Source: an uncultured Gammaproteobacteria bacterium
GTDB taxonomy: Bacteria; Pseudomonadota; Gammaproteobacteria; Pseudomonadales; Pseudomonadaceae
Assembly (NCBI GenBank): GCA_945612235.1
Contig: CALZAE010000002.1
Location: forward strand, 28,085-92,084
Reading direction: 5' to 3'
DNA length: 64,000 nucleotides
In this document: positions 18,854 through 29,310 of the stretch, one piece after another
How the letters are laid out: every line of letters starts with the position of its first letter
Position numbering within the stretch: position 1 is the first letter of the stretch
Program-made: the position numbers and the translations under genes
The notes under the pieces: model-generated
What the model was told of the DNA's origin: nothing
Database searches by the model: none
The model's input: the letters and a program-made list of their open reading frames with translations, nothing else

Positions 18854-19600
18854 TCAGCTGCGATTGGCCGCAGCGACGATGAGCGCCTTCATTTCTGCAA
18901 CTGCAGCTGGGAAGCCTACAAATAAAGCGTGCGCGATAATAGCGTGACCAATATTAAGCTCGTTAATACCGGCAATCGCGGCAATCGGCTCAACGTTATG
19001 GTAATTCAGACCATGACCCGCGTTCACCACCAAGCCTTGCTTTAAGGCAATCTCAGTCGCCTTGCGAATCAACTGCAATTGCTTGGTTTGCTCAGCTGGC
19101 GTCACCGCATCGGAGTAATGACCGGTGTGCAATTCAATAGTGGTCGCACCAACGCGCTTCGCCGCTAAAATCTGCTGCTCATCGGCATCAATAAACAACG
19201 ACACATCGCAACCCACTTTCTGCAAACGCTCAACCGCTTTAGCAATCCGCTCCTCTTGCGCAACCACATCCAAACCACCCTCAGTGGTCAGCTCCGCTCG
19301 GGTTTCTGGCACAAAGCAGGCATGTTCAGGACGAATCTCTTCGGCCAAGGCCAGCATTTCTTCAGTGACACCCATCTCAAAGTTCATTGGCGTATGCATC
19401 ACTTCACGTAACACACGCACATCACGGTCTTGAATATGGCGGCGATCTTCACGCAAATGCACGGTAATACCATCCGCACCGGCCTGCTCTGCATCTAACG
19501 CGGCTTTGACTGGATCAGGATAACGCGTACCACGTGCCTGACGCACAGTAGCGATATGATCAATATTGACGCCTAACAAAATACGCTTATTCAAATTCAT
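18854..19600 (-). CDS. pdxJ: Pyridoxine 5'-phosphate synthase
   Basis: PdxJ condenses 1-deoxyxylulose 5-phosphate with 3-amino-2-oxopropyl phosphate to make pyridoxine 5'-phosphate (vitamin B6). The protein of about 248 residues starts with [17 protein letters not shown] and continues with [27 protein letters not shown] and [12 protein letters not shown], all family hallmarks, and ends with an [12 protein letters not shown] phosphate-binding segment. The start chosen is the ATG overlapping the recO stop (TGATG); a GTG one codon earlier is possible. It is the distal gene of the era/recO side of the minus-strand cluster. Confidence 0.96.
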   Translation of the reverse strand: MNLNKRILLGVNIDHIATVRQARGTRYPDPVKAALDAEQAGADGITVHLREDRRHIQDRDVRVLREVMHTPMNFEMGVTEEMLALAEEIRPEHACFVPETRAELTTEGGLDVVAQEERIAKAVERLQKVGCDVSLFIDADEQQILAAKRVGATTIELHTGHYSDAVTPAEQTKQLQLIRKATEIALKQGLVVNAGHGLNYHNVEPIAAIAGINELNIGHAIIAHALFVGFPAAVAEMKALIVAAANRS

Positions 19601-20286
19601 CACTTAGACCCTTTTTGTGTCAAAAACAATTCACGACTCATCAGCGCACGCCCACCTAAGTGAGCCGCCAACGCCTGACGCATTAAACGCTTGGCGGTGT
19701 GCAATACAGTTGGCTGCTGCCAATCTGCTGCTGCCAAGGCTAAAATATCGGCACCTAAAAAAACACCCGACTGCAACAGCGATACCGCTTCAAAGCCGCT
19801 TTGCGGTAGCAGACGATACAACATTTGCGCATCCAATGCCCGCCCCTGCACATCTCGCTCAAAAGAAAAGCCATAGCCCAGTTGCTCCAGCAAGCGCCAC
19901 TCGAAGGTGCGCAGCAACGGCTCTACAGCCACGCCCTGAGCCAAACCTTGCACCGCCAGCATATAGTGCTCAAACAACAGCGGTTGTGGATCGTTGAGCG
20001 GTAGCAAGCGCACCAGCAGCTCATTGAGATACATGCCGCAAAATAAAGCCTGACCTTGCAAGAAATTAAACCCGCCAGCCGGCTCAATGCGACTGATGGT
20101 TTTTAATTCACTGCGGCCACGCAATTCAATCTCTAAAGCAGAAAAAGGACGTGCAACACTGCCCAACTTACCCCGCGCACCGCGCAAGACTGCAGACAAG
20201 CGCCCCGCCGGAGTAAAGACATCCATTAAGGCACTGGTTTCTTTATAGGGACGGCTGTGCAAGATAAAAGCTAACGACGACTGCAT
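19600..20286 (-). CDS. recO: DNA repair protein RecO
   Basis: RecO acts with RecF and RecR to load RecA onto SSB-coated gaps. The 228-residue protein has the N-terminal OB-fold ([20 protein letters not shown], then [12 protein letters not shown]) and the helical C-terminal half typical of the family, with [16 protein letters not shown] and [13 protein letters not shown]. Zinc-ligand cysteines of some RecO proteins are not evident. It overlaps pdxJ by one base and lies downstream of era, the order seen in Pseudomonas and many gammaproteobacteria. The era-recO gap is 54 bases. Confidence 0.93.
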   Translation of the reverse strand: MQSSLAFILHSRPYKETSALMDVFTPAGRLSAVLRGARGKLGSVARPFSALEIELRGRSELKTISRIEPAGGFNFLQGQALFCGMYLNELLVRLLPLNDPQPLLFEHYMLAVQGLAQGVAVEPLLRTFEWRLLEQLGYGFSFERDVQGRALDAQMLYRLLPQSGFEAVSLLQSGVFLGADILALAAADWQQPTVLHTAKRLMRQALAAHLGGRALMSRELFLTQKGSK

Positions 20287-20340
20287 AGGTGTGCCTCAAG
20301 GCAACACAGACTCCAGAGCAGAGCCTGTGTTAAACAGCCA

Positions 20341-21240
20341 TCAATACTCTTGATAACCTAATGAACGCAGGGCGCGCTCATCATCAGACCAACCACCTTT
20401 CACTTTAACCCACAAGTTGAGCATGATCTTGGAGCCAAACATCGCCTCCATATCCTTACGGGCTTCTTGGCCAATGCGCTTAATACGCTCGCCTTTATCA
20501 CCAATAATGATTTTCTTCTGGCCATCACGCTCAACCAAAATCAGCGCGTGAATATGCAAGATGCGACCTTCTTGCTTAAATTCTTCAATCTCTACCGTAA
20601 TCTGATAAGGCAATTCTGCGCCCAACTGACGCATGATTTTCTCACGCACCAACTCTGCCGCCAAGAAACGACTGGAGCGGTCCGTGATCTGATCTTCAGG
20701 GAAGAAGTGCTCACTTTCTGGTAAGTAATCAGCAACCACTTGCTCAAGGGTTTCCAGATTATGGCCGTGCAAAGCCGATATCGGCACAATTTGTGCATTC
20801 GGCAACTTCTCAGCCAACCATTTTAGATGCGCTAAAAGCTGGCTTTTATCTTCTAAACGGTCAGCTTTATTGACGGCAATAATTAAGGGACACGTCAGGT
20901 GCTGAATGCGTTCAAAGACCATTTCGTCTTCTTCAGTCCAGCGCATACGATCCACGACAAAAATCGCCACATCAATATCTTTTAAAGCGGTTAAGGCACT
21001 GCGGTTCATAAAGCGATTGAGTGCAGTTTGCCCCCCCATATGTAAACCCGGGGTGTCCACATAAACGGTTTGCACAGCGCCTTCGGTTTTAATACCGAGC
21101 ATATTATGACGCGTGGTTTGCGGTTTACGCGAAGTGATAGCTAACTTTTGGCCCAAAATATGGTTGACCAACGTCGATTTACCGACGTTAGGACGACCTA
21201 CAATGGCCACATAGCCACAACGTGTTGCTTGTTCAGTCAT
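20341..21240 (-). CDS. era: GTPase Era
   Basis: Era is an essential GTPase that binds the 3' end of 16S rRNA during 30S maturation. The 299 residues have G1 GRPNVGKST near 15, G3 DTPGLH near 62, G4 NKAD near 125 and G5 ISALHG near 157. The C-terminal KH domain includes [17 protein letters not shown], with the GxxG loop. It overlaps the rnc 3' end by eight bases, indicating translational coupling, which is the conserved rnc-era arrangement joining two rRNA-processing factors. Confidence 0.97.
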   Translation of the reverse strand: MTEQATRCGYVAIVGRPNVGKSTLVNHILGQKLAITSRKPQTTRHNMLGIKTEGAVQTVYVDTPGLHMGGQTALNRFMNRSALTALKDIDVAIFVVDRMRWTEEDEMVFERIQHLTCPLIIAVNKADRLEDKSQLLAHLKWLAEKLPNAQIVPISALHGHNLETLEQVVADYLPESEHFFPEDQITDRSSRFLAAELVREKIMRQLGAELPYQITVEIEEFKQEGRILHIHALILVERDGQKKIIIGDKGERIKRIGQEARKDMEAMFGSKIMLNLWVKVKGGWSDDERALRSLGYQEY

Positions 21241-21928
21241 GCTGATGATTACTCTCTATACCCAAGGCGATCAGTGCAAGAGACGCTGCCACTTGTTCAG
21301 CAATGCGCCGACTGGCACCCTGACCTCGAGTTTTTTCATTAAGTAAGCTCACCTGACATTCCACATGAAATATGCGGCAATGCGGCTCGCCTTGAATATC
21401 CACCACCTCATAGTGTGGTAGATCCGTACTGCGTGATTGTAAAAATTCCTGCAGACGTGTTTTTGGGTCTTTATTGGTATCGACCAAGGTTAACTCAGAA
21501 AAGTGCTGTTCGAGCCAAGCTAAGACTCGCTCACGCGCAACTTCCATACCTGAGTCCAGGTAAATAGCCCCAATAATGGCTTCAGTGGTGTCAGCTAAAA
21601 TTGAATCGCGGCGAAAGCCACCACTTTTTAATTCGCCTGAACCTAAGCGTAAATACTCACCTAAGCCAAAGCCGCGCGCCAACACAGCTAAGGTTTCGCC
21701 TTTCACTAGACGCGAACGCAGACGTGACAACTGTCCTTCTTTGGCCTGTGCAAAGTGATGGAACAACTTCTCACCGGCAACAAAGTTTAAAATAGCATCT
21801 CCCAAAAACTCGAGACGCTCATTATTACGCCCAGAAAAACTACGGTGGGTTAACGCCAAGGTCAACAAAGCCGTATCTTTAAAGGTGTAGCCAATTCTTT
21901 TCTGTAAAATCAGTAATGGATCACTCAC
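21233..21928 (-). CDS. rnc: Ribonuclease III
   Basis: RNase III cleaves double-stranded RNA, including rRNA precursors. The 231-residue protein shows the signature [13 protein letters not shown], carrying catalytic Glu/Asp, a second acidic cluster [13 protein letters not shown], and a C-terminal double-stranded RNA-binding domain beginning near 155 ([11 protein letters not shown]) and ending in [15 protein letters not shown]. It overlaps era. Unlike in typical Pseudomonas there is no intervening small membrane-protein gene between lepB and rnc, leaving a 199-base non-coding spacer upstream. Confidence 0.97.
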   Translation of the reverse strand: MSDPLLILQKRIGYTFKDTALLTLALTHRSFSGRNNERLEFLGDAILNFVAGEKLFHHFAQAKEGQLSRLRSRLVKGETLAVLARGFGLGEYLRLGSGELKSGGFRRDSILADTTEAIIGAIYLDSGMEVARERVLAWLEQHFSELTLVDTNKDPKTRLQEFLQSRSTDLPHYEVVDIQGEPHCRIFHVECQVSLLNEKTRGQGASRRIAEQVAASLALIALGIESNHQHD

Positions 21929-22099
21929 TAGGCACGCACACGATATTGTTTGTCAAAAGTTACCACCAAATCAAAATTGCACATCAGCCACCAGAGGCTG
22001 TTTATGGTGAAGACGCTGGTAAGTGTTCAGTTATACCCAAATATTGGAATCATAACCGCTGTTTAATACACTTCATAACACAGGCCTTCAGCCGCATGA

Positions 22100-22115
22100 C
22101 CCTCTCTGTAGAGGG
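22100..22115 (-). other. Hairpin in the lepB-rnc spacer
   Basis: CCCTCT and AGAGGG form a perfect 6-bp stem around CTGT, just beyond the lepB stop and about 170 bases upstream of rnc. There is no T-run. It could be a transcript boundary or a processing structure in the rnc leader; E. coli rnc is autoregulated by RNase III cleavage of a leader hairpin. The rest of this 199-base spacer shows no open frame I would defend. Confidence 0.35.
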
Positions 22116-22127
22116 GCAGGCGCAGAA

Positions 22128-22979
22128 TTAGTGAATTAAACCAACACGACTGAAACTGGGTAATATACCGAACTTAGGATCCGCCCATGTCAGCCAAATT
22201 GCAAAGGCTTTACCAACAATATACTCATCAGGAACCATACCTTGTAGCTCAAAAGGTATGCTGGGGTCATCCCAGTACCGACTGTCTTTTGAGTTATCTC
22301 GGTTATCGCCCATCATAAAATAATGACCCGCCGGAACATACCACTGACGAGTCGGTTCAATGCGGCGACGTGCTTCCTTACGAATATAGTGCTCTTGCTC
22401 GCCTAAGCTCTCAGTAAACACAGCGGCACTGCCTAAACTGCCGGGTTCTTCACCTAAAAAGCGCTCATCAATGGCCTTACCATTGACTAAAATACGCTTA
22501 TCTGAGGTGTAGGTCACCACGTCACCCGGCAAGCCCACCACGCGCTTAATGTAGTTAATACGGGTATCTTCAGGGTATTTAAACACCATGACATCGCCGC
22601 GCTTAGGGTCACTGATTTCCACGACTTTTTGATCAATAACCGGCAAACGAATACCGTAAGCGAATTTATTCACCAAAATAAAGTCGCCCACTTCCAAAGT
22701 TGGGATCATTGAGCCTGATGGAATTTGAAAAGGCTCAACAATAAACGAGCGCAAAACAAAGACCACCGCCAACACTGGAAAGAATGATTTCCCATATTCG
22801 ATCAGCAGCGGTTCTTTTTCTAAGCGTGCGCGAACCTCGGAATTAAGTGCCACTGCATCTTTTTCATATTGGGCCACTGCTGCGCGGCGACGCGGGGCAA
22901 AATACACCAGGTCAAGTAACGCAAGAAAACCTGTCACGGCAACCGCAATGACCAATATCAATGGGAAATTTAATGTCAT
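22128..22979 (-). CDS. lepB: Signal peptidase I
   Basis: LepB removes signal peptides from exported proteins at the periplasmic face of the inner membrane. The 283-residue protein has two N-terminal membrane segments (about 4-26 and 66-82) and then the catalytic domain. Box B, FQIPSGSMIPT, holds the nucleophile S90. Box D, INYIKRVVGLPGD, holds the general base K145. Box E is GDNRDNSKDSRYW. It lies three bases downstream of lepA and is the second gene of the lepA-lepB pair. Confidence 0.97.
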   Translation of the reverse strand: MTLNFPLILVIAVAVTGFLALLDLVYFAPRRRAAVAQYEKDAVALNSEVRARLEKEPLLIEYGKSFFPVLAVVFVLRSFIVEPFQIPSGSMIPTLEVGDFILVNKFAYGIRLPVIDQKVVEISDPKRGDVMVFKYPEDTRINYIKRVVGLPGDVVTYTSDKRILVNGKAIDERFLGEEPGSLGSAAVFTESLGEQEHYIRKEARRRIEPTRQWYVPAGHYFMMGDNRDNSKDSRYWDDPSIPFELQGMVPDEYIVGKAFAIWLTWADPKFGILPSFSRVGLIH

Positions 22980-22982
22980 AGA

Positions 22983-24782
22983 TTATTCATCCACTCGCAG
23001 TACTGCCAAGAAGGCCTCTTGTGGGATTTCAACGTTACCCACTTGCTTCATTCTTTTCTTACCTGCTTTTTGTTTCTCAAGCAGTTTACGCTTACGGCTT
23101 ACATCACCACCATAGCACTTAGCCAAAACGTTTTTACGTAAGGCCTTGACCGAAGTACGTGCAACAATTTGTCCGCCAAGTGCCGCTTGAATTGCCACAT
23201 CGTACATTTGACGTGGAATCAGTTCCTTCATCTTTTCAGCCAAAGCACGGCCTTTGGATGCTGCTTTATCACGGTGCACAATTAAGGCTAGAGCATCAAC
23301 GCGCTCACCGTTAATCAAGACATCAAGACGTGACAACTGAGCCACTTGGTAGCGATCAAAGCTGTAGTCGAGTGATGCATAACCACGGCTCACCGATTTG
23401 AGACGGTCAAAGAAGTCCAAGACCACTTCGTTCATCGGCAACTCATACACCACCTGAACTTGACTGCCCAAGAAGTGCATATCAACTTGCACACCACGTT
23501 TTTCGATACACAGAGTAATCACGTTACCCAAGTGCTCTTGCGGCACAAGAATAGTCGCTTTGACGATCGGCTCACGCATTTCTTCAATCTGCGAAGGGTC
23601 TGGCATACGTGATGGGTTATCCACGTAAATGATATCGCCATTTTTCAGCACAACTTCAAAGATTACCGTTGGTGCTGTGGTAATCAGATCCAGGTCGTAC
23701 TCGCGCTCGAGACGCTCCTGAATAATCTCCATGTGCAGCATACCCAGGAATCCAATCCGGAAACCAAAGCCCAAGGCTTCTGAGCTTTCTGGCTCATATT
23801 GCAAAGCTGCATCATTGAGCGTGAGTTTTTCCAGCGCATCACGAAAGTCTTCAAAGTCATCGGAACTGACGGGGAATAAGCCCGCATACACCTGTGGCTG
23901 GACGCGCTTAAAACCTGGTAGCACATCAACATCCGGGGTGTTAGACAGGGTTAAGGTGTCACCTACCGGCGCACCTTGAATGTCTTTAATACCGGCAATA
24001 ATAAAGCCTACTTCACCGGCTTTCAGGTTTGCCGTGGGCGTGTGCTTAGGGTTAAACACACCGACACTGTCGACTTGGTGTACGCGACCGGTGGACTTCA
24101 CCAACACTTTATCGCCTTTCTTAATGCAGCCGTTCTTAACGCGCACTAAAGAAACAATGCCTAAGTAGTTGTCAAACCAAGAGTCAATAATCAATGCTTG
24201 TAATGGCGCATCAATTTCACCCACTGGCGGTGGAATCACTTTCACTAAGCGCTCAAGAACTTCATCAACACCTAAACCTGTTTTCGCACTGCAGGTTACG
24301 GCGTCAGTTGCATCAATACCAATCACATGCTCAATTTCTTCTTGCACGCGCTCAGGGTCGGCTTGCGGCAAGTCAATCTTATTGAGTACCGGCATCACTT
24401 CAAGACCTTGCTCAATCGCCGTATAGCAGTTAGCCACCGACTGAGCTTCAACACCTTGTCCGGCATCAACCACCAACAAGGCACCTTCACAGGCAGCCAA
24501 GGAGCGGCTCACTTCATAGCTGAAGTCAACGTGGCCAGGCGTGTCAATAAAGTTAAGCTGATAGATACGACCATCACGCGCAGTGTAGTTCAAGGTTACG
24601 CTGTGGGCTTTAATGGTAATGCCCCGTTCACGCTCGAGATCCATAGAGTCCAAGACCTGTGACGCCATTTCGCGCTCGGTCAAGCCACCGCACATTTGAA
24701 TCAAGCGGTCGGCCAAAGTGGATTTACCATGGTCGATGTGGGCAATAATGGAAAAATTACGGATATGACTCAAGTCACTCAC
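22983..24782 (-). CDS. lepA: Elongation factor 4 (LepA)
   Basis: LepA/EF4 is a ribosome-binding GTPase that can back-translocate ribosomes and assists translation under stress. The 599 residues include GTPase motifs [14 protein letters not shown] near 14, the RGITI switch near 53, DTPGHVDF near 79, NKIDLP near 134 and a SAK motif near 163. EF-G-like domains II, III and V follow, then the LepA-specific C-terminal domain with [27 protein letters not shown]. Family length is exact. A strong terminator separates it from mucD, so lepA-lepB probably has its own promoter in the 134 bases upstream. Confidence 0.98.
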   Translation of the reverse strand: MSDLSHIRNFSIIAHIDHGKSTLADRLIQMCGGLTEREMASQVLDSMDLERERGITIKAHSVTLNYTARDGRIYQLNFIDTPGHVDFSYEVSRSLAACEGALLVVDAGQGVEAQSVANCYTAIEQGLEVMPVLNKIDLPQADPERVQEEIEHVIGIDATDAVTCSAKTGLGVDEVLERLVKVIPPPVGEIDAPLQALIIDSWFDNYLGIVSLVRVKNGCIKKGDKVLVKSTGRVHQVDSVGVFNPKHTPTANLKAGEVGFIIAGIKDIQGAPVGDTLTLSNTPDVDVLPGFKRVQPQVYAGLFPVSSDDFEDFRDALEKLTLNDAALQYEPESSEALGFGFRIGFLGMLHMEIIQERLEREYDLDLITTAPTVIFEVVLKNGDIIYVDNPSRMPDPSQIEEMREPIVKATILVPQEHLGNVITLCIEKRGVQVDMHFLGSQVQVVYELPMNEVVLDFFDRLKSVSRGYASLDYSFDRYQVAQLSRLDVLINGERVDALALIVHRDKAASKGRALAEKMKELIPRQMYDVAIQAALGGQIVARTSVKALRKNVLAKCYGGDVSRKRKLLEKQKAGKKRMKQVGNVEIPQEAFLAVLRVDE

Positions 24783-24916
24783 AGAACATCACTCTACAAT
24801 TCAGTCCGTCGGCCGACTGCCAACAGAAAATAGCCGATGAGTTTACCTGATTAGTAGGCTTCAAGTCATCTATCGACGACCGCACGCAGAAAAAACCAAG
24901 ACTCACAGCCAGTTAA

Positions 24917-24947
24917 AATTAAAAAAAGCGACCCGCAGGTCGCTTTT
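24917..24947 (-). terminator. Rho-independent terminator after mucD
   Basis: AAAAGCGACC and GGTCGCTTTT pair over 10 bp around a 4-base loop. On the minus strand the hairpin runs into seven T. It marks the end of the algU-mucABCD transcript and isolates lepA. Confidence 0.95.
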
Positions 24948-24978
24948 CAATGGGCTATTTAATCCGCTAGCGGATAGA

Positions 24979-26418
24979 TCAACTAGAGAGCTTAAAAGTA
25001 ATAAAGCTCGCACGTCCCTGACGCAACACACGCATCGATACCGAGCGGTTACTGGGTAAGTCTTGCGTAATCTTAGCGAAGGTTCTCGCTGAATCAATCA
25101 TTTGATTATTCAAGTGGGTAATCACATCACCAGCACGCAAGCCGATCATCGCTGCCGCGCCATCACGCACTTCTTGAATCAAGACAGCACCTTGTAAGTC
25201 GATGGCTTTTTTCTGCTCAGCTGTCAAATCAACCACAGTAATGCCTAAGCGATCACTTTTGCTGACATCACCTTTGCTATCAGCCAACGTCATTTCCTCA
25301 CCTTCGTTAGGCAAAGACCCTACTTTTACTTTTAAGATTTTACGTGAGCCTTCACGCATCACTTCTAATTTAACTGTTTTACCAGGCTTTACTGCACCGA
25401 CTAAATGCGGCAAGTCAGCAGACATCACCACGGGGTGATCATTCATGCTCAAAATCACATCACCGACTTTCAACCCACCTTTATCTGCTGGGCCTTTCTC
25501 CAACACTTGCGCAATTAAAGCACCGGCTGGCTTGTCTAAACCAAAGGATTCGGCCAGATCTTTATTCACTTCCTGAATCACCACACCCAACCAGCCACGA
25601 TCCACTTTACCGCTGGCTTTAAGCTGATCACTCACATTCAAGGCCACTTCCATTGGGATAGCAAAAGACAAGCCCATGAATCCGCCTGAACGGGTAAAGA
25701 TCTGTGAGTTAATCCCCACCACTTCACCTTTTAAGTTAAATAACGGACCACCTGAGTTACCCGGGTTAATGGCCACATCGGTTTGAATAAAGGGCACATA
25801 GTTGTCATTGGGCAAATTACGGCCTTTCGCCGACACAATGCCTGAGGTGACTGAGTGATCAAAACCAAAGGGTGAACCAATCGCTAATACCCACTCACCC
25901 ACTTTCAAATCTTTAGATTGACCCAGCTTAACTGTAGGTAAATTTTTGCCTTCGACTTTTAATAACGCCACATCAGTGCGTGGGTCAGTACCCACTAGTT
26001 TCGCCTGTAACTCACTGCGATCAGCAAGACGCACAATGATTTCATCAGCATCGGCAATCACGTGATTATTCGTCAGAATATAACCGTCTTTGGAGATAAT
26101 AAAACCTGAGCCCAAAGACTGGGCTTCGCGCTGACGACCTCTGTTATGTGGTCCTTGCTCAGAGCGCGGCATGGGCATACTGCGCTCAAAAAACTCACGG
26201 AAAATAGGTGGTAAACCTTCCAGTTCTGGCAAAGAGTGAAAACCACCTGAACCGGTTTGGGTTTTAGCGGTTTGTCGTGTACTGATATTCACTACAGCTG
26301 GGGCTGACTCCTCAACCAGAACAGTAAAGTCAGGTAATTGAGCTTGCGCTGTGGGCATCACCAGCACCATCAGTGCCATGCATGCGCCAAGCAATAACGA
26401 AGTTTTTTTCTGCAGCAT
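24979..26418 (-). CDS. mucD: Periplasmic serine protease MucD (DegP/HtrA family)
   Basis: MucD is a periplasmic chaperone-protease that degrades misfolded envelope proteins and restrains AlgU activation. The start used is the ATG with GGAG eight bases upstream; an ATG four codons earlier has no such site. Residues 1-26 form a signal peptide ending TAQAQ. The chymotrypsin-like triad is H119 (NNHVI), D149 (RTDVALL) and S222 (NPGNSGGP), followed by two PDZ domains (about 260-360 and 385-479). At 479 residues it is typical. It is the last gene of the algU operon, 20 bases after mucC. Confidence 0.96.
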   Translation of the reverse strand: MLQKKTSLLLGACMALMVLVMPTAQAQLPDFTVLVEESAPAVVNISTRQTAKTQTGSGGFHSLPELEGLPPIFREFFERSMPMPRSEQGPHNRGRQREAQSLGSGFIISKDGYILTNNHVIADADEIIVRLADRSELQAKLVGTDPRTDVALLKVEGKNLPTVKLGQSKDLKVGEWVLAIGSPFGFDHSVTSGIVSAKGRNLPNDNYVPFIQTDVAINPGNSGGPLFNLKGEVVGINSQIFTRSGGFMGLSFAIPMEVALNVSDQLKASGKVDRGWLGVVIQEVNKDLAESFGLDKPAGALIAQVLEKGPADKGGLKVGDVILSMNDHPVVMSADLPHLVGAVKPGKTVKLEVMREGSRKILKVKVGSLPNEGEEMTLADSKGDVSKSDRLGITVVDLTAEQKKAIDLQGAVLIQEVRDGAAAMIGLRAGDVITHLNNQMIDSARTFAKITQDLPSNRSVSMRVLRQGRASFITFKLSS

Positions 26419-26438
26419 AAGAGTCTCCATTACTAAAA

Positions 26439-26897
26439 TTACACTTCAGGCGCAGTATTTAAAACAATCTGCGCTCTGAGCACAACAGGTTGCATTGTAG
26501 TTTCATCCATATAACGCGCGCTAAATAAGCGCACCCAAATTGCCCCACCGAGAAACCCCACCAACGCAGCTAATATCACCCAAGGTTCTGCTGCATTGAA
26601 TGCATTCACGGCTACAGCGGCAGCAAACATTGCTAACAACGGCAGCATATACACCAACATAGCACCACGAATTAATGAGTCTTCACTGATACCCAAGGTG
26701 ACTTGGTCACCTGCTTGCAAGTACAAATCAGAACGCACTTTAATAGTGTGAGGTTTGTGATCCGCCGATAAGCTATTGATGATGCCTTGACCGCATGCGG
26801 CTTTAGCTGCGCAACTACCACAGGTTGTTTTACGTTGCGTGGCAACCCAAACATCCTGTCCATCCACAGCTAACACCACTCCAGGCTCTTCAATCAT
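26439..26897 (-). CDS. mucC: Sigma-E/AlgU regulatory protein MucC (RseC family)
   Basis: RseC/MucC proteins are small inner-membrane proteins coded with the AlgU anti-sigma system; they are also linked to keeping SoxR reduced. The 152-residue protein has an N-terminal cysteine cluster C26-x2-C29-x5-C35 and two central transmembrane helices (about 78-98 and 104-124). It overlaps mucB by eight bases and precedes mucD, exactly the Pseudomonas order. Its molecular role is poorly defined. Confidence 0.92.
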   Translation of the reverse strand: MIEEPGVVLAVDGQDVWVATQRKTTCGSCAAKAACGQGIINSLSADHKPHTIKVRSDLYLQAGDQVTLGISEDSLIRGAMLVYMLPLLAMFAAAVAVNAFNAAEPWVILAALVGFLGGAIWVRLFSARYMDETTMQPVVLRAQIVLNTAPEV

Positions 26898-27879
26898 CCA
26901 TCACACCTTGCTCAGCATGCGCTGATAACGCAATACGCTCGGCCGTACCCAAAGGGATCTCGCCAATCACTGTGACCATTTTATACTCGCTGCCCTGCTG
27001 TACTTTTTTAGATACCACTGCGGTTGGGCCAATTTGACGACGCCCCCCCTGAACCTTAGCATCTGCAAGCGGCTCAAAGAAAACCGAGAAGTGCGCCAAA
27101 CCATCAGAATAGACCTGACTGAGCACATCCCCGCTGTGCTCTAGAGCGGGCTTATAATGACTGCGCAACAAGGTAAAGCCTTGCGGCACCCAACTTGCTA
27201 CAGACTCACGCTGCACTTGTTGTGTTTTTGGCGCTTGCACTTGATCAACCGGCTGACACTGCTCGCTAACCACCAATAAGCCTTGCTCATCAACTTCATG
27301 TACCGCGCCAGCTTGCGCCTTAAACTGTACAAACTGGAAGCGCTCGAGTAACTCACCATGCTCATTGAGCAACAAGGTTTTCAAGGGTATGGCTGTGCTT
27401 TTATCCATATGCAATTCGACTGCATAACGGTGCTGATCACGCGGTGCAAATAACAAGACTGCAGTAGCATGCCCCGCCACTCTCGACTCATTCAGTACCC
27501 GTATATCATAAGAGTGCTGCAATTCTTGAATTTGCAGTACGGTTGCAGGCCACATATCCACCGTAGCTAATTCGTCAGCCACAGCAGAACTCATACATGC
27601 GACACGACCATCGATACGCATCATTTCATGCGCAGGACCATTGAGCTGCACAAAACGCTCAAGTAACTGCCCCTGAGCATTCACTTGATGCCAGACTTGG
27701 TGAGTAGAGAAAGCCCCTTTGCGCTCATAGATAAAGGAGCCTTGATAGTTTTGCGCTCCCTGCGCACTCTGTAATAGCTGCAACCACTGCTCTGCAGTGT
27801 GTGGCTGCGCCGCTGCTAACACCTGACCCGTTAGCATCATCCCTAATGCGACGCTAGAGCAAAGAGCTTTCACCCGCAT
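26890..27879 (-). CDS. mucB: Sigma factor AlgU regulatory protein MucB (RseB family)
   Basis: MucB is a periplasmic protein that binds the MucA periplasmic domain and shields it from proteolysis, releasing it on lipid or LPS signals. The 329 residues start with a signal peptide ending near residue 23 (GQVLAAAQ). An N-terminal LolA-like domain (YQGSFIYERKGAFSTHQVWHQVN) is followed by a C-terminal domain (SWVPQGFTLLRSHYKP). It begins three bases after mucA and overlaps mucC, so it sits inside the algU operon. Confidence 0.95.
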   Translation of the reverse strand: MRVKALCSSVALGMMLTGQVLAAAQPHTAEQWLQLLQSAQGAQNYQGSFIYERKGAFSTHQVWHQVNAQGQLLERFVQLNGPAHEMMRIDGRVACMSSAVADELATVDMWPATVLQIQELQHSYDIRVLNESRVAGHATAVLLFAPRDQHRYAVELHMDKSTAIPLKTLLLNEHGELLERFQFVQFKAQAGAVHEVDEQGLLVVSEQCQPVDQVQAPKTQQVQRESVASWVPQGFTLLRSHYKPALEHSGDVLSQVYSDGLAHFSVFFEPLADAKVQGGRRQIGPTAVVSKKVQQGSEYKMVTVIGEIPLGTAERIALSAHAEQGVMDD

Positions 27880-27882
27880 TGG

Positions 27883-28500
27883 TTATTGACCTTCCAAACT
27901 AGCAGCTCGCGCATATGGCAGTCCGCTTTCGGTTTTATTGACGCCGCTTTGCTGTGCATGCTGACGCATATAACTCGGCAAACGACGCTCATACCAAGCA
28001 TCTTGACCGTCGACAGCTTCGACAATAGGTGTTTTCTCACCTTGCGCGCTGTAACTGGCAAGCACTACAGGTCGATCAGCTTGAACATGAGTAGTTGCAG
28101 GCAAGCGCTGCTCACTCTGCACCAGCATGGTTTCTTGCTGTAACGAGTCTTGATTATAAAAACGCACACCACCCAACACAGCTAAAGTCACTGATGCTGC
28201 TACCGCCACACGTGTTAGCCACTGTAAGCGACCTTGCTTCGCTGCGGGTGTCGCAGTTTCTTGCTGGTCGATCAACGGCGCTGATTCTTCAGCGTCAATG
28301 GCCGCCATAATGCTTGCAGACAAGTCAATTTGAGCATGGCTCGGCTCATTATGCATAGCTGCACGCGCAGCATGATAGTGAGACCAATCAGCACGCACCT
28401 GTGGATCATTCACGGCATTGAGCACTCGGCGCAATTCCATCTCATCAGCCTCATTATCCATCAGGGCTGAGAGCGACTGCTTAAGAATGTCTTGACTCAT
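27883..28500 (-). CDS. mucA: Anti-sigma factor MucA (RseA family)
   Basis: MucA is a single-pass inner-membrane anti-sigma factor that sequesters AlgU; regulated proteolysis frees AlgU under envelope stress. The N-terminal cytoplasmic domain (LKQSLSALMDNEADEMELRR) is the conserved AlgU-binding RseA domain. One transmembrane helix lies at about 97-113, with a periplasmic tail of about 90 residues. At 205 residues it is close to P. aeruginosa MucA (194) and appears intact, with no mucoid-type truncation. It starts 32 bases after algU. Confidence 0.95.
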   Translation of the reverse strand: MSQDILKQSLSALMDNEADEMELRRVLNAVNDPQVRADWSHYHAARAAMHNEPSHAQIDLSASIMAAIDAEESAPLIDQQETATPAAKQGRLQWLTRVAVAASVTLAVLGGVRFYNQDSLQQETMLVQSEQRLPATTHVQADRPVVLASYSAQGEKTPIVEAVDGQDAWYERRLPSYMRQHAQQSGVNKTESGLPYARAASLEGQ

Positions 28501-28532
28501 ATTAGGATTCCTCTTTTATCGTGCGCCGCGCA

Positions 28533-29114
28533 TTAGTCAGCGTTTTGCAACAGGGGCCGCAAAGCTTTATCAACAGCCTCGCGTGCTCTAAATATGCGCG
28601 AACGCACTGTACCTACGGGACACTGCATCACGGTTGCAATGTCCTCATAACTGAGACCTTCAAATTCACGTAAAGTTAGCGCGCAACGCAAATCTTCTGG
28701 TAATTGTTTAATACTACGCTGTACGGTTTCATCAATTTCATCACGCAGCATTAGACGCTCAGGGGATGCCATATCTTTGAGGGCATGATCACCATCATAA
28801 AACTCAGCATCACTTGAATCCACATCACTACTGGGTGGGCGCCGATTGCGCGAAACCAAATAATTTTTTGCTGTATTAATAGCAATACGGTACAGCCATG
28901 TATAAAACGCACTGTCGCCACGAAAATTAGCCAGTGCTCGGTAGGCCTTGATAAAAGCTTCTTGGGTCACGTCTTGCGCCTCATGGGGGTCATGCACAAA
29001 ACGCACAACTAAACCCATGATTCGATTTTGATATTTTAAAACCAAAAGATCGAAAGCTCGCTTATCACCACCTTGTACACGCTTGACCAGTTGCTGATCA
29101 TCATCTGCGGTCAT
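28533..29114 (-). CDS. algU: RNA polymerase extracytoplasmic sigma factor AlgU (sigma-22 / RpoE)
   Basis: AlgU directs transcription of envelope-stress, and in P. aeruginosa alginate, genes. The 193-residue protein has region 2 (KRAFDLLVLKYQNRI, DVTQEAFIKAYRALANFRGDSAFYTWLYRIAINTAKNYL) and region 4 (LPEDLRCALTLREFEGLSYEDIATVMQCPVGTVRSRIFRARE), nearly identical to Pseudomonas AlgU. It heads the operon algU-mucA-mucB-mucC-mucD. A matching autoregulatory promoter lies about 200 bases upstream. It is divergent from nadB. Confidence 0.97.
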   Translation of the reverse strand: MTADDDQQLVKRVQGGDKRAFDLLVLKYQNRIMGLVVRFVHDPHEAQDVTQEAFIKAYRALANFRGDSAFYTWLYRIAINTAKNYLVSRNRRPPSSDVDSSDAEFYDGDHALKDMASPERLMLRDEIDETVQRSIKQLPEDLRCALTLREFEGLSYEDIATVMQCPVGTVRSRIFRAREAVDKALRPLLQNAD

Positions 29115-29310
29115 GCAGCGTCTCCAATACAGACGCCTGTCACATTACTTTTCATAGCACATTGTGTTTGCGCCATAATTAACTCCCCACATTAAATATG
29201 TACAGCAGCCCGTCTGGTGTCGATAAAAAGAACCATCACAGCAGCGCCCCGTTTTATTTAACTTTAACCTGTTTCTTTGAGTGACGCGCAGTTTAATGTT
29301 GTATGCCATT

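Noticed and set aside
21916-22131. Plus-strand 71-codon frame across the lepB-rnc spacer
   Set aside because: It overlaps the start of rnc, has no ribosome binding site and no recognisable sequence; it is probably a chance frame.
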